Shown one piece after another: positions 36,678-45,368 of a stretch of 64,000 bases of DNA (positions are counted from its first letter, which is position 1; each line of letters begins with the position of its first letter). The position numbers and the translations under genes were made by a program. Location of the stretch: NCBI GenBank assembly GCA_023957975.1, contig JAMLGM010000002.1, positions 186,001 through 250,000 of the forward strand, in the 5' to 3' direction. The notes under the pieces are model-generated. The model was not told the origin of the DNA. It did no database searches and saw nothing but the letters and a program-made list of their open reading frames with translations. This DNA is from Microthrixaceae bacterium (lineage in GTDB: Bacteria; Actinomycetota; Acidimicrobiia; Acidimicrobiales; Microtrichaceae).

Positions 36678-37997
36678 TCAACGAAGGACGACCGGCAGAT
36701 GCTTGATTCCGTGAAGGAAATTCGACCGCATCCGCTCGATCGGCCCCGCGAGTTCGATGTGTTCGTAGCGTTCAACGAGCGTTTCGAGGAGCACTCGGAT
36801 TTCGAGGCGGGCGAGCGACGCCCCGAGACAGAAGTGGGGGCCACCTCCGCCGAAGGAGACGTGCGGATTGGGGTCGCGTCCGATGTCGAAGCGATCGGGG
36901 TCGTCGAAGACCGCCGGATCACGATTTGCCGAGGCGTACCACAGGGCTACGATGTCGCCGGCGGAGACGTGGTGCCCGGCGATATCGAGGTCTTCGACCG
37001 CATTGCGGCGGAAGTACAGCACCGGTGACGAATATCGCACGATCTCCTCGACCGCCGAGCGGATGAGCTCGGGGTGTTCGCGCAGCCGCTGCCACTCGTC
37101 GGGGTGATTCGCGAATTCGACGACCGCATGGCTGAACGCGGTTCTGGTGGTCTCGTTTCCGGCGGCGGTCAACAAGATGAGGAACAACATGAGGCGGGTA
37201 TCGGTGAGCGACTCCCCGTCGACCTCCGCATCGAGCAGCAACGAGATGAGATCGTCGCTCGGGACCGCCTCGCGTTCGACGCGCAACGTGTTGAAGTGGC
37301 CGATGAGCGACATGACCGCTCCGAGTTGGGACATCTCGCCGGCCGAGTACTCGAGGTCGGTCGACGCGATGGCCTCATTGCTCCATCGCAGGAGCAGGGC
37401 GTCAGATTCTGCGGGCGAACCGATCATCCGGGCGATGATGTTGACCGGCAGCGGCATCGAAACCTCGGTGGTGAAATCGAAGGCCTCGCGGGTGGTGTGC
37501 TGATCGAGCAGGTCGTTGAGGAGTTCGCGCACCGTCGACTCGAGAAGGCCGATCTGGCGTGGTGTGAACCCTCGGTTCACGATCTTGCGATAGGAGGTGT
37601 GCTCGGGTGGGTCCAAGGTCAAGAGATGCTTCGATGCCGCCACGACCATCTCCCGTGAGACGCCGACGCTGTCGATCGTTCGGTCATTGACCGCTTGAAG
37701 TTCGTGCCCCACCCCGAGCCCGGTCGCGCCGCCGCGTTCCTAGTCGGAGGAGAGAACGTCCGGGCAGCGACCGAGTTGCACGACGTTGGTGTGGACGAGC
37801 ACCGACCACACCTGCGGCGCGCCGGCCCCCGCGTGCGGATTGCGCGCATGGGCGTAGACGGGCGATTCGAGACGACGGGCGGCGAACCAATCGAATGGGG
37901 CTCCGTGTTGCGCCCACCCATCGAGCTGAAAAATCGGGTCGTCGAGCGCGTCGATGCCCGCGGGCGCGCAGGTCGTGGGCGGGTCGGCGGCACTCAC
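36678..37997 (-). pseudogene. cytochrome P450 interrupted by one in-frame amber codon
   Basis: The GTG at 37997 opens a frame that reads as a P450 N-terminus (DDPIFQLDGWAQHG, then VWSVLVHTNVVQ, ending DVLSSD). TAG at 37740-37742 (codon 86) stops it; the same frame continues at once with ERGGATGLG and an otherwise intact P450 of 439 residues in total. All core motifs remain: helix-I AAGNETT (about 278-284), ExxR (E318-R321) and heme loop FGGGGPHFCLGASLA with Cys 390. LDPPEHTSYRKIV recalls the CYP124/125/142 steroid/lipid hydroxylase group. GTG overlaps the hydrolase stop by 4 bases. A sequencing error, a real nonsense mutation or read-through are all possible. Confidence 0.85.
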
Positions 37998-38914
37998 GAA
38001 CGGGCCGCCTTCGTTTCGGGAACCGTGGCGATCTGCGAGAGGCGATATCGCCACGTCTCGACGAGTTGGTCGGTTCCGGTGTCGTCGGGGTGAAAGCCCG
38101 GTCGCAGGTACATGAACGCCCGCCGCAGGAACCACCAGCTGAGGAGGCGTTGGCGGGCGAGGTTGGATCGGAACCGGCGCCGGTGTGCTCGGGTGATGCG
38201 GTGACGATCCTCGAACACCGCCCGGGCCCACTCGGCCGCGACGTAGCCGGCCAGCACGGTGGTGGTGACGCCGAAGCCGAGCGCCCGGGTGGGGTATCCG
38301 GCGCCCGCGGCGTCCATGACGTCGAAGGCGACGTTCTTGTGTTCGAGCTCCTCGAGCGCATGCCAACAGATCAGCGGCTCGACCGCGGAATGTCCGAACA
38401 GGATCTTGCGGGTCGGCTCGTGGCCGAGCACCGACTCGGCGAGCAGGCCCGTGTAATGCTCGGCGGCGGCGGTCGCCGCGATGGCGAGCGTCCGGGGCGG
38501 TGCCTGAAGGATCCGGGCGACGATGACCTCGATGAGGTGATCGGCGCGAACCGTGTGGTATCCGAGTTCGGCGAGCCTGGCGTTGAGCTGTCGGTGCGCT
38601 CGGCCGTGCATGGCCTCCTGCCCGATGAACCCCTTGACCTGCGCCTTGAGCGTCGGATTATCGCCGACCGCGTCGCGGTGCCGACGCACGGCGGCGACGA
38701 AGAAGTCCTCGCCGTTGGGAAACACCGCCGACAGCGTGGCGAGGAGGTGGCTGAAGATCGGGTCGTCGGGGACGAGCCAGCCCGACTCGACGGCGGTGGG
38801 GTCGGTGTGGAGATGCCGCACAGGAATCTGGCGGTGAGCCGACGGATTCGTGGATCCGACCTCGGGTCCGGCGGACGTGATCTCGGTTGCGATGGGTGGG
38901 TCAAGGATGGTCAC
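37994..38914 (-). CDS. predicted metal-dependent hydrolase (PF10118-like)
   Basis: 306 residues from the GTG at 38914, which overlaps the TetR stop by 4 bases. Conserved His/Glu blocks fit the PF10118 family: KGFIGQEAMHGRAHRQLN, AAAAEHYTGLLAE and ICWHALEELEHKNVAFDVM, spaced like a ferritin-like di-metal four-helix site (several E/H pairs). I infer an oxidase or hydrolase acting on hydrophobic substrates; members often neighbour P450s and lipid genes, but none has a firmly known reaction here. It is coupled with the P450 downstream (GTGA overlap). Confidence 0.85.
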   Translation of the reverse strand: MTILDPPIATEITSAGPEVGSTNPSAHRQIPVRHLHTDPTAVESGWLVPDDPIFSHLLATLSAVFPNGEDFFVAAVRRHRDAVGDNPTLKAQVKGFIGQEAMHGRAHRQLNARLAELGYHTVRADHLIEVIVARILQAPPRTLAIAATAAAEHYTGLLAESVLGHEPTRKILFGHSAVEPLICWHALEELEHKNVAFDVMDAAGAGYPTRALGFGVTTTVLAGYVAAEWARAVFEDRHRITRAHRRRFRSNLARQRLLSWWFLRRAFMYLRPGFHPDDTGTDQLVETWRYRLSQIATVPETKAARS

Positions 38915-39624
38915 GGCCGGTCCTCCGAGAGGTTCGTGCGGGTGGGTTGGGTATCGCGGTGTGGTGTCGTGGCGACGGTGGTCGACAGCGCTTCCGACGG
39001 CGCTGTCGGCTCCGTGGTTGGGGCGATGACCGCCGCGAGGGCGACGTCGATCATGGAGGTGGCCAGCCGGATGACTTCGTCGGGTTGTCCGAACCCGCCG
39101 AGGCGCGAGACGGCCCCGCCCTGAACGAGGGTGAACACCAGCCCGACGAGGCGGCGGGCGATGTCGCGGTCGGTGATCGCCGGGGCGAACCACATCAACA
39201 GGTCCACCACGGTGGTTTCGAGCGCGGCGGCCACCCCGTGGACCACGACACGCAATTCCTCGTCGGTTCGTGCGGCGACGAGCACTTCGAGGACGGCCGC
39301 GTAGGCCGGTCCGGTCGCGATCTCCCACAACGCCTCGACCGCATGTTCAAGGGTCCGCACCGTGGGGTCGACCTGATCGAACGCGCTGGTGAAATGTCGC
39401 GCCTGTTCGTCGAAGAGCCGCTCGACCGCGGCGACGACGAGGTCGCGTTTGGTCGGGTAGTGGTGGGTTTGTGCACCGCGGGAGACCTGTGCTCGTTCGG
39501 CGACCAGGCGCGTGGTCGTGCCCGCATAGCCGTATTCGACGAGGCACTCGATCGTCGCGTCGAGCAGGGCGCGCTGGGTTGCGGCGCTGCGGTCTTGTTG
39601 TGTTCGTCTCGAGGTCTCGGCCAC
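38911..39624 (-). CDS. TetR family transcriptional regulator
   Basis: 237 residues. The N-terminal helix-turn-helix is complete: TQRALLDATIECLVEYGYAG, then TTTRLVAERAQVSRGAQTHHYPTKRDLVVAAV. The C-terminal ligand domain is helical and lacks a clear family match. It starts with GTG and is the first gene of a TetR-hydrolase-P450 unit joined by 4-base overlaps, so it probably controls its own operon in response to a hydrophobic ligand. Confidence 0.93.
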   Translation of the reverse strand: MAETSRRTQQDRSAATQRALLDATIECLVEYGYAGTTTRLVAERAQVSRGAQTHHYPTKRDLVVAAVERLFDEQARHFTSAFDQVDPTVRTLEHAVEALWEIATGPAYAAVLEVLVAARTDEELRVVVHGVAAALETTVVDLLMWFAPAITDRDIARRLVGLVFTLVQGGAVSRLGGFGQPDEVIRLATSMIDVALAAVIAPTTEPTAPSEALSTTVATTPHRDTQPTRTNLSEDRP

Positions 39625-39656
39625 GGCGATCTCGTCGTTCCTGCCGGGGGTCTTTA

Positions 39657-39674
39657 AAACCGGCCTGTTGGTTT
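39657..39674. promoter_or_regulatory. possible TetR operator upstream of the TetR-hydrolase-P450 unit
   Basis: AAACC (39657-39661) and GGTTT (39670-39674) form a small palindrome with an 8-base centre, in the AT-richer stretch about 35-50 bases upstream of the TetR start. Size fits a TetR-type site; assignment is by position only. The rest of 39625-39796 shows no gene. Confidence 0.3.
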
Positions 39675-39796
39675 GTTTATCACGAATGGGACGTCGCCGC
39701 GCTCGCGTCCGTACCGGTAGTGGATTACCGCCCGAGCATGGCCGCCCGAGCAGGACCGCCCGAGCAGGACCGTTCGACGCGGCGCCGCGCGCTCGT

Positions 39797-40486
39797 TCAG
39801 TCGAGATCCTCGTGTAGCGGTGCCGGAAGGGCGACGATCGCGACCGTGGCCGCCGGGGTCACCTTCGCGGCGGGGATGTCGCCGCCGTTGGTGAGCTCGT
39901 CGATCGCCCGTTCCTTGTCGCCACCGGTGACGAGAAAGATGCGCCCCCGCGCCCGATTCACGCATCGGGGGGTGAGGGTCATGCGGACGAATCCGTTGAA
40001 TTCGGCGCTGATCGCCACGTCGGCATCGTCGACATCGCTTACCGGATCGCCGGGTGACCAGCTCGCGGTGTTGCCATCCGCGCCAAGGCCGAGGTGCACG
40101 ATGTCGAGGACGCCGCCACAGACCCGGTCGAGTTCTTCGGCGTACGCTGCGGCGGCTGACTCAAGGTCGTCGGAGGTCACGTCCATCCAGTGGATGTTCG
40201 ACTCCGGCACTGGTGCGAGCGCGAGCAGGGAGGTCTTGAGCCCGACACTGTTGCGATCGACGTCGCGGTCGGGAGCTACCCGCTCGTCGACCTGCCAGAT
40301 GTGCACCTGGGTCCACTTCAGGTCTCGTCTGCCGAGGACCCCGAACAGCTCCCACGGTGCGCGACCACCGGAAACGGCGAGGTGGCACACGCCGCGTTCG
40401 GCGACCGCCTCGTCGATGCGCTCGGCGAGAAGTTCGGCGCCGACCTGGGCGAACTCGTCGGTTCCGATGTAACGAAACTGGATCAT
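39797..40486 (-). CDS. pgl: 6-phosphogluconolactonase
   Basis: 229 residues. The family hydrolyses 6-phosphogluconolactone in the oxidative pentose phosphate pathway. Matches: HLAVSGGRAPWELF (phosphate-binding), VDERVAPDRDVDRNS and VHLGLGADGNTASWSPGDP, followed by a GRIFLVTGGDKERAI segment. In the last motif Asn replaces the usual catalytic-region His (DGNTAS instead of DGHTAS). Neither zwf nor gnd lies beside it. TACAAT at 40528-40533 on the minus strand could be its -10, about 42 bases before the ATG. Confidence 0.88.
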   Translation of the reverse strand: MIQFRYIGTDEFAQVGAELLAERIDEAVAERGVCHLAVSGGRAPWELFGVLGRRDLKWTQVHIWQVDERVAPDRDVDRNSVGLKTSLLALAPVPESNIHWMDVTSDDLESAAAAYAEELDRVCGGVLDIVHLGLGADGNTASWSPGDPVSDVDDADVAISAEFNGFVRMTLTPRCVNRARGRIFLVTGGDKERAIDELTNGGDIPAAKVTPAATVAIVALPAPLHEDLD

Positions 40487-40543
40487 GACCGCTGGCCTCG
40501 AAGGGGGCTCGACACTCGGGAACCCCTCATTGTAGGGACATCG

Positions 40544-41701
40544 CTAGGAGGCGGTGAGTTCGACGATGTCGGTCGACGCCTGCGGGGTGCTGCCGCCGAT
40601 CAGCCAGGCGCGGTTGGCCTCGACGACGATCCCGGCGTCGTAGCGTGGCGTCGGCAGGTTGCCGGCGACAACGAATCCGCCGTTGTAGGGCTCGAAACGC
40701 AAAATGGCCGATGACCCACCGCCGGCGGTTCGGCCGCCGGCGACGAACACCGAGTTGCCCACGGTGAACGCGTTGGCACGAGACACCGGCGTGCCGAGTT
40801 CGGGCAGGTCGGTGACGGCGCCAGTGGTGAGGTCGATGCGCTGAATCGCAGCGGACAGCGCGTTGTCGTACTCGCCGCCGACCACCCACAGCGTGTCGTC
40901 GAGCACGGTGACCGCCGGATACCGCACGACGTGATTCAACGTGGCGATGGCAGTGAAGTTGACGCCATCGGTCGTGCGGAGCACCTCGGTCGATCCGGTC
41001 TTGCCGTCATAGCCGCCGACCACGAACACGGTCGACCCGTCCGGTGAGGTGACCGCCGTCGCCCCGGCGCGCGCAGCGGGAAGGTTGCCGATTCCTTCAA
41101 CGTTGCCGTCGGCATCCACCGCGTACACCGTGCTGTAGACCGAATCGCCCTTGGCCCCGCCCATGATGAGGGCGCGATCGCCCAGCGGCGCCGCCGCGGC
41201 GGCATGAACCGGAGCGGCGAACTTGCCGACGTCGGCGATGGTCCCGGCCTCGGGGTCGAACAGCCAGATGGTGTCGGTGGAGTTCTTCTTTTCGTCCAGG
41301 CCGGCCACGATCATCACCTTGCCCCCAGCGCGGGCGACGCTCGAAATGTAACGAGCGGCGGGGAGTTTGGTGGCCACGTCGACTGCGCCGACCGAGGTCG
41401 GGGTCGGAGACAGGGTGGTGGTGCTCGCGGTTGGCGTCGTGGTGGTCGATGCGCCGTCGCTCCCACCCTCGCCGCCGTCCCCGCCCAGGGCGCACCGAGC
41501 GAGCAGCGCAACGACGATGAAGAGCACCACCATCGTGCGGGCGAATCGGAACTTGCGTTGTGGGCTCCACGAGAACCAGAACTCGTCGTTGTGGTTCATG
41601 CCGTAGCCGGGCAGCGTGAGTGGACCCACGGCGCCTGGGGCACGCCGCGCCGGTCGACGCGGTGCTCGGCGCGGCGGTCGGTTCAGGGGTCGCTGTGGCA
41701 T
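40544..41701 (-). CDS. membrane-anchored Kelch-like beta-propeller protein
   Basis: 385 residues from the ATG at 41701. After a basic Pro/Arg-rich cytoplasmic N-terminus comes one membrane helix (FARTMVVLFIVVALLARCAL), a Gly/Ser/Thr-rich spacer, then six or so Kelch-type blades recognisable from repeated VVGG or MGG ends (FVVGGYDGKTG, WVVGGEYDNALS, VAGGRTAGGG, LIGGSTP). It should therefore display a beta-propeller outside the membrane. Partner unknown. It is divergent from the SpoIID-like gene; AACAAT 6 bases before the ATG is a weak -10 candidate. Confidence 0.82.
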   Translation of the reverse strand: MPQRPLNRPPRRAPRRPARRAPGAVGPLTLPGYGMNHNDEFWFSWSPQRKFRFARTMVVLFIVVALLARCALGGDGGEGGSDGASTTTTPTASTTTLSPTPTSVGAVDVATKLPAARYISSVARAGGKVMIVAGLDEKKNSTDTIWLFDPEAGTIADVGKFAAPVHAAAAAPLGDRALIMGGAKGDSVYSTVYAVDADGNVEGIGNLPAARAGATAVTSPDGSTVFVVGGYDGKTGSTEVLRTTDGVNFTAIATLNHVVRYPAVTVLDDTLWVVGGEYDNALSAAIQRIDLTTGAVTDLPELGTPVSRANAFTVGNSVFVAGGRTAGGGSSAILRFEPYNGGFVVAGNLPTPRYDAGIVVEANRAWLIGGSTPQASTDIVELTAS

Positions 41702-41822
41702 GGGTCGATTGTTGCAGGTGATCTGGGCGCCGCGTAGGCCAGCGCGGCGGTGCGGCGGAGTCGATCGGCTCACCTTGGTGGTTCAAAGGCACTGCGGGGC
41801 GTGGAATTTCGACGATGCTGCG

Positions 41823-41828
41823 TACCCT
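41823..41828 (+). promoter_or_regulatory. -10 hexamer of the SpoIID-like gene, leaderless type
   Basis: TACCCT followed by 7 bases and ATG at 41836; it favours that start over the in-frame ATG at 41815, which lies upstream of the hexamer. Confidence 0.45.
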
Positions 41829-41835
41829 CGATCAC

Positions 41836-43434
41836 ATGCTGAGGAACCCTCGACGTGTCGTCGTCCTGGTGGTGTGCGCAGCGCTGGTTTCGGCGCTTGG
41901 CTGCCAACCGGAGGTGCCGGCGCCGGACGCAACCTTCACCGTGTCGGGCGGCGGATACGGCCACGGTGTCGGGATGAGCCAGTACGGGGCCTACGGGCGC
42001 GCGCTGGCGGGTCACGACGTGGCGCAGATCCTCGACGCCTACTATCCGGGCACTGCGATCGAGCCGAGGTCGTTGGGCAATATCCGGGTTCACATCGGTG
42101 ATGCGCAGGCGACGGAGCTGACGAACCCGACCGGCAACATCGTCATCACCGCCGAATCGGGTGCCTCCAGCGTGATCGCCGGGCCGAACGAACGTCTCGC
42201 GGTACGTCGTAACGGCGCGTCGGTGCAGGTACAGGTGGTCGCACCCAACGTCGGAGGAACACTCACGTTTCCGGGGGCGCAACATGTGTACTTCTCCTCG
42301 GCCGGCGACGAGTCGATTCGCGTCGCGGCCACCGGACGGAGCTATCGGTTCGGCCGCCTCGATGTGTCGCCGAACGGGGTCGGGTTGCGGATGATCGTTC
42401 GCGACCTGTCGATGGATCAGTACCTCTACGGGCTCGGCGAGATGCCGGCGAGTTGGCCACTCGAGGCGCTCAAGGCCCAGGCGATCGCCGGGCGCAGCTA
42501 CGCGGCGCGGGCGTTGGCCGCTCCGAAGAACGCCGAGTTCGACCTGTACTCGACCACCGTCGACCAGGCGTATGTGGGTACCTCGGTGACCGATGGATCG
42601 TCGTACGGGGCGAACTGGAAGGCGGCGGTGGACGCAACCTCGGGCAGGGTGCTGACCCATGGCGCCGCCGTCGCTCAGACGTACTACTCCTCGTCCAACG
42701 GCGGCTTCAGCGAGCGTTCCGACTATGTCTGGGCGTCGTCGTTGCCCTATCTGATCGCCGCGGCGGACCCGTTCGACGCCGTGGCTGCGAACAAGAACTC
42801 GCGCTGGACACGAACCTTCACCGCTACCGAGTTGGGCGCCTGGGTGGAAAACGCCGGTCGCGGGTCGATCGGTGCCGTAACCCGAGTTGAACTGTCCGGC
42901 AACCTCGGGGCCTCCGGACGAGCTGAGCGTGCGACGGTGAAACTCGTCGGAGTCACCGCGTCGGCGACCATGACCGGCGCGCAGTTCCGCACGATGATCA
43001 ACAACCGGGCGGGCGCGTCTCGCCAGCTGCTGTCGACACGGTTCACGGTGAGCCCGACGCCCGGCGCCGCCGCACCGGACCTGCCGCAACCAGGGCCACC
43101 GCCGGCGACCAATCCGGGCGCTGCGGGTGACACGACACCTCCGAATCTCGCGGTCTGGCACAGCGACCCGATGACGTTCGGCGCTGCGGGCCAGGTCTGC
43201 AGCTACGTGACGAGTGACGAGCCGACGATCTACGCGCTGTCCATCAACCTTCGGGGAACGGAGGTGAAGAGCCCGGTGGGCGGCGTTTCCCCCGACCGTC
43301 CGGCGCTCATGTGCATCGCGATTCCCGCGCGGCTCCGGCCGACGAAGCCCACGCTGGTGACCTTCACCGCCGTCGGAATCGACGCCGCGGTGAACTACCG
43401 GTTCGTCGTGAAGCAGGTGACGGTTCAGCGCTGA
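41836..43434 (+). CDS. SpoIID/LytB domain protein, secreted
   Basis: 532 residues from ATG 41836. A signal segment (VVVLVVCAALVSALGC) with a possible lipobox cysteine is followed by a module SGGGYGHGVGMSQYGAYG that is the hallmark of SpoIID/LytB C-terminal blocks, here placed first. The SpoIID domain follows (MDQYLYGLGEMPASWPLEALKAQAIAGRSYA, YYSSSNGG). Such proteins are lytic transglycosylases or enhancers acting on peptidoglycan and also occur in non-sporulating bacteria. The last 100 residues are a separate beta-rich domain with paired Cys. Start choice is uncertain (41815 possible). Confidence 0.88.
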   Translation: MLRNPRRVVVLVVCAALVSALGCQPEVPAPDATFTVSGGGYGHGVGMSQYGAYGRALAGHDVAQILDAYYPGTAIEPRSLGNIRVHIGDAQATELTNPTGNIVITAESGASSVIAGPNERLAVRRNGASVQVQVVAPNVGGTLTFPGAQHVYFSSAGDESIRVAATGRSYRFGRLDVSPNGVGLRMIVRDLSMDQYLYGLGEMPASWPLEALKAQAIAGRSYAARALAAPKNAEFDLYSTTVDQAYVGTSVTDGSSYGANWKAAVDATSGRVLTHGAAVAQTYYSSSNGGFSERSDYVWASSLPYLIAAADPFDAVAANKNSRWTRTFTATELGAWVENAGRGSIGAVTRVELSGNLGASGRAERATVKLVGVTASATMTGAQFRTMINNRAGASRQLLSTRFTVSPTPGAAAPDLPQPGPPPATNPGAAGDTTPPNLAVWHSDPMTFGAAGQVCSYVTSDEPTIYALSINLRGTEVKSPVGGVSPDRPALMCIAIPARLRPTKPTLVTFTAVGIDAAVNYRFVVKQVTVQR

Positions 43435-43457
43435 GCCGACGGGTCCGGTAGGGATCG

Positions 43458-44060
43458 TCAGCGCGGCGTGACGCCTGCCGGGAGCAGCAGCCCCTCGAGC
43501 CAGCTCACGGGGAGGCCGACGATGTTGTCCCACGCACCCTCGATCTCGGACACGAAGTCGGCACCTCCGCCCTGAATCGCGTAGGCGCCGGCCTTGTCCA
43601 GGGGTTCGCCGGTGGCCACGTAGGCGTCGATCTCGTCGTCGTCGAGTTCGCGGAACCACACCGCGGACTCGACCGAGAGCGCCGTGTTCAGCGTCGGTGA
43701 CGCGACGGCGATGCCGGTGAGGACGTGATGGGCGGCGCCGGACAGCCGTCGCAGGATCGCCGCCGCGTCGGCATCGTCGCGAGGCTTGCCGACCAATTCG
43801 TTTCCCAGCACCACGATCGTGTCGGCTCCCACGACCACGGCATCGGGGTGCTGTGCGGCGACCGCAGCCGCCTTGGCTGCCGCCAGCCGCTCCACGTAGG
43901 CCTCGGGCTTCTCGTACTCGAACGGGGTCTCGTCGATATCGGCAGCGACAATGTCGAATTCGTAACCGGCGCCCGCCAGCAGTTCGCTGCGCCGCGGCGA
44001 GGCCGAAGCGAGGATCAACCGACGCCCGGCACCACGGCCGGCGGTGGGTGCAGGGTCCAT
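43458..44060 (-). CDS. maf: Maf family nucleotide pyrophosphatase
   Basis: 200 residues. The N-terminal LILASASPRRSELL is the Maf signature, followed by DIDETPFEYEKPEAYVERLA, VVVGADTIV and GKPRDDADA. The C-terminus has GGGADFVSEIEGAWDNIVGLPV. Maf proteins hydrolyse non-canonical or pyrimidine nucleoside triphosphates and affect septum formation. The start is the ATG at 44060 with GGGAGG 6 bases upstream; the stop of dusB (44063-44065) lies between them, so they are translated as a pair. Confidence 0.95.
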   Translation of the reverse strand: MDPAPTAGRGAGRRLILASASPRRSELLAGAGYEFDIVAADIDETPFEYEKPEAYVERLAAAKAAAVAAQHPDAVVVGADTIVVLGNELVGKPRDDADAAAILRRLSGAAHHVLTGIAVASPTLNTALSVESAVWFRELDDDEIDAYVATGEPLDKAGAYAIQGGGADFVSEIEGAWDNIVGLPVSWLEGLLLPAGVTPR

Positions 44061-44062
44061 CG

Positions 44063-45181
44063 TCACCCTCCCGAACTGATCGACTCGGCGTCGGCCGCCA
44101 GGGCGTCGATCGCGTCCTCGTTGTCGAACCAGCGATCCGGCAGCGACACCGCCCGCGGACCGCCCACATGGCCGCGCTTCGCGCGGCGGCCCTCGGAACT
44201 CATCGTCGACGAACGGTCGAAGCGCCCGAGGGTGTCGGCGAGTTGTTCGCGGCTTTCGAGTTGATTGAGTTCGCGCCGTACATCGCCGCCGGTCGCGTAC
44301 CCCTTCAGGTACCAGCCGGTGTGTTTGCGGAACTCCCGAACGCCAATCCACGGCCCGGCCCAATCGATCAACAGGTCGAGATGCTCGAGCATCATGTCGA
44401 CGACCTCGCCGAAGGTGGGCGCCTCCGGTATCGGCGAACCGCCGAGTGCTGCGGCGAGATCGCGAAACAACCACGGTCGTCCAAGACATCCCCTCCCGAT
44501 CACGACGCCGTCGCAGCCGGTGCGCCGCATCATCGCCACGGCGTCGGCGGCCTCCCAGATGTCGCCGTTGCCCAATACGGGAATCGAGGTGATCGAGGCC
44601 TTCAGCTCGCCGATCGCGTCCCAGCGGGCATCTCCGGAGTACAGCTGCTCGGTCGTGCGGGCGTGCAGGGCGACCGCGGAGCACCCTTCGTCCTCACAGA
44701 TCCTGCCGGTGCGCAGAAAGTTCAGGTGGCCGTCGTCGATGCCCATCCGGAACTTGGCGGTCACCGGCACGCCGCTCGAACCCGTCGCTTGCACTGCGGC
44801 GCGCACGATGTCGCGCAGCAGCCGATGGCGCACCGGCAGTGCGGAACCGCCGCCGTTGCGTGTGACCTTCGGGGCGGGGCACCCGAAGTTCAGGTCGATG
44901 TGGTCGACATGAGAGGAGTCGATCAGTTTGCGAACCGCCTCGCCGACGTGGTGGGCGTCGATCCCGTACAGCTGGATGCTGCGGATGGGTTCGTCCTCGT
45001 CGAAATGAGCGAGGCGCATCGTCTTCGCATTGCCCTCGACATAGGCGCGGGCGGTGATCATCTCGCTGACGTACAACCCGGCGCCGTGGCGGCGGCACAA
45101 CCGGCGAAACGGCGCGTTGGTGACGCCGGCCATCGGGGCCAGCACCACGGGAGTATCGAAAACGAGTGGGCCGATGTTCAT
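44063..45181 (-). CDS. dusB: tRNA-dihydrouridine synthase (DusB type)
   Basis: 372 residues. FMN-binding TIM barrel with LAPMAGVTNAPFRRL at the N-terminus, YVSEMITARA, IDLNFGCPAPKVTRNGGGSAL (catalytic Cys), FRMGIDD, VALHARTTEQLY, VLGNGDIW and VIGRGCLGRPW, then the C-terminal helical tRNA-binding part. It reduces specific uridines in tRNA. The sequence CPAPKVT is complete. maf follows directly. Confidence 0.94.
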   Translation of the reverse strand: MNIGPLVFDTPVVLAPMAGVTNAPFRRLCRRHGAGLYVSEMITARAYVEGNAKTMRLAHFDEDEPIRSIQLYGIDAHHVGEAVRKLIDSSHVDHIDLNFGCPAPKVTRNGGGSALPVRHRLLRDIVRAAVQATGSSGVPVTAKFRMGIDDGHLNFLRTGRICEDEGCSAVALHARTTEQLYSGDARWDAIGELKASITSIPVLGNGDIWEAADAVAMMRRTGCDGVVIGRGCLGRPWLFRDLAAALGGSPIPEAPTFGEVVDMMLEHLDLLIDWAGPWIGVREFRKHTGWYLKGYATGGDVRRELNQLESREQLADTLGRFDRSSTMSSEGRRAKRGHVGGPRAVSLPDRWFDNEDAIDALAADAESISSGG

Positions 45182-45268
45182 GAGCGCAGGTGGGGTTGGG
45201 GCTGAGGTTCGGGCGGAAGTGAAAGCCGGGCCGGGGCCCGGGAGGTCGACGACGCCCGAACAACGGTT

Positions 45269-45282
45269 TTACACGCGTGTAA
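45269..45282. promoter_or_regulatory. 14-bp perfect palindrome upstream of the BMP transporter operon
   Basis: TTACACGCGTGTAA is its own reverse complement. It lies 87 bases before the start of the substrate-binding lipoprotein gene, in the divergent dusB gap, and looks like an operator for a dimeric regulator. Confidence 0.5.
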
Positions 45283-45368
45283 CGCGATCCTTTGCGGCGC
45301 GTTTCGTTCAGGTACCAGAATCGACCCTGTTCGACCGGGATCACCGGCTGACACGAAAGGCTCGAACA

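Noticed and set aside
35102..36922. 606-residue minus-strand frame over fumarase
   Set aside because: Out of phase with fumarase, whose three Fe-S cysteines and full length are intact; Arg/Pro-rich shadow.
37712..37740. GTG at 37712 as a true start of a short P450
   Set aside because: The protein would lack the P450 N-terminal helices, which are present in frame just upstream of the amber codon.
41770..44169. 799-residue minus-strand frame opposite the SpoIID-like gene
   Set aside because: The plus strand carries clear SpoIID motifs and a signal peptide; the frame also overlaps maf and dusB in a wrong phase.
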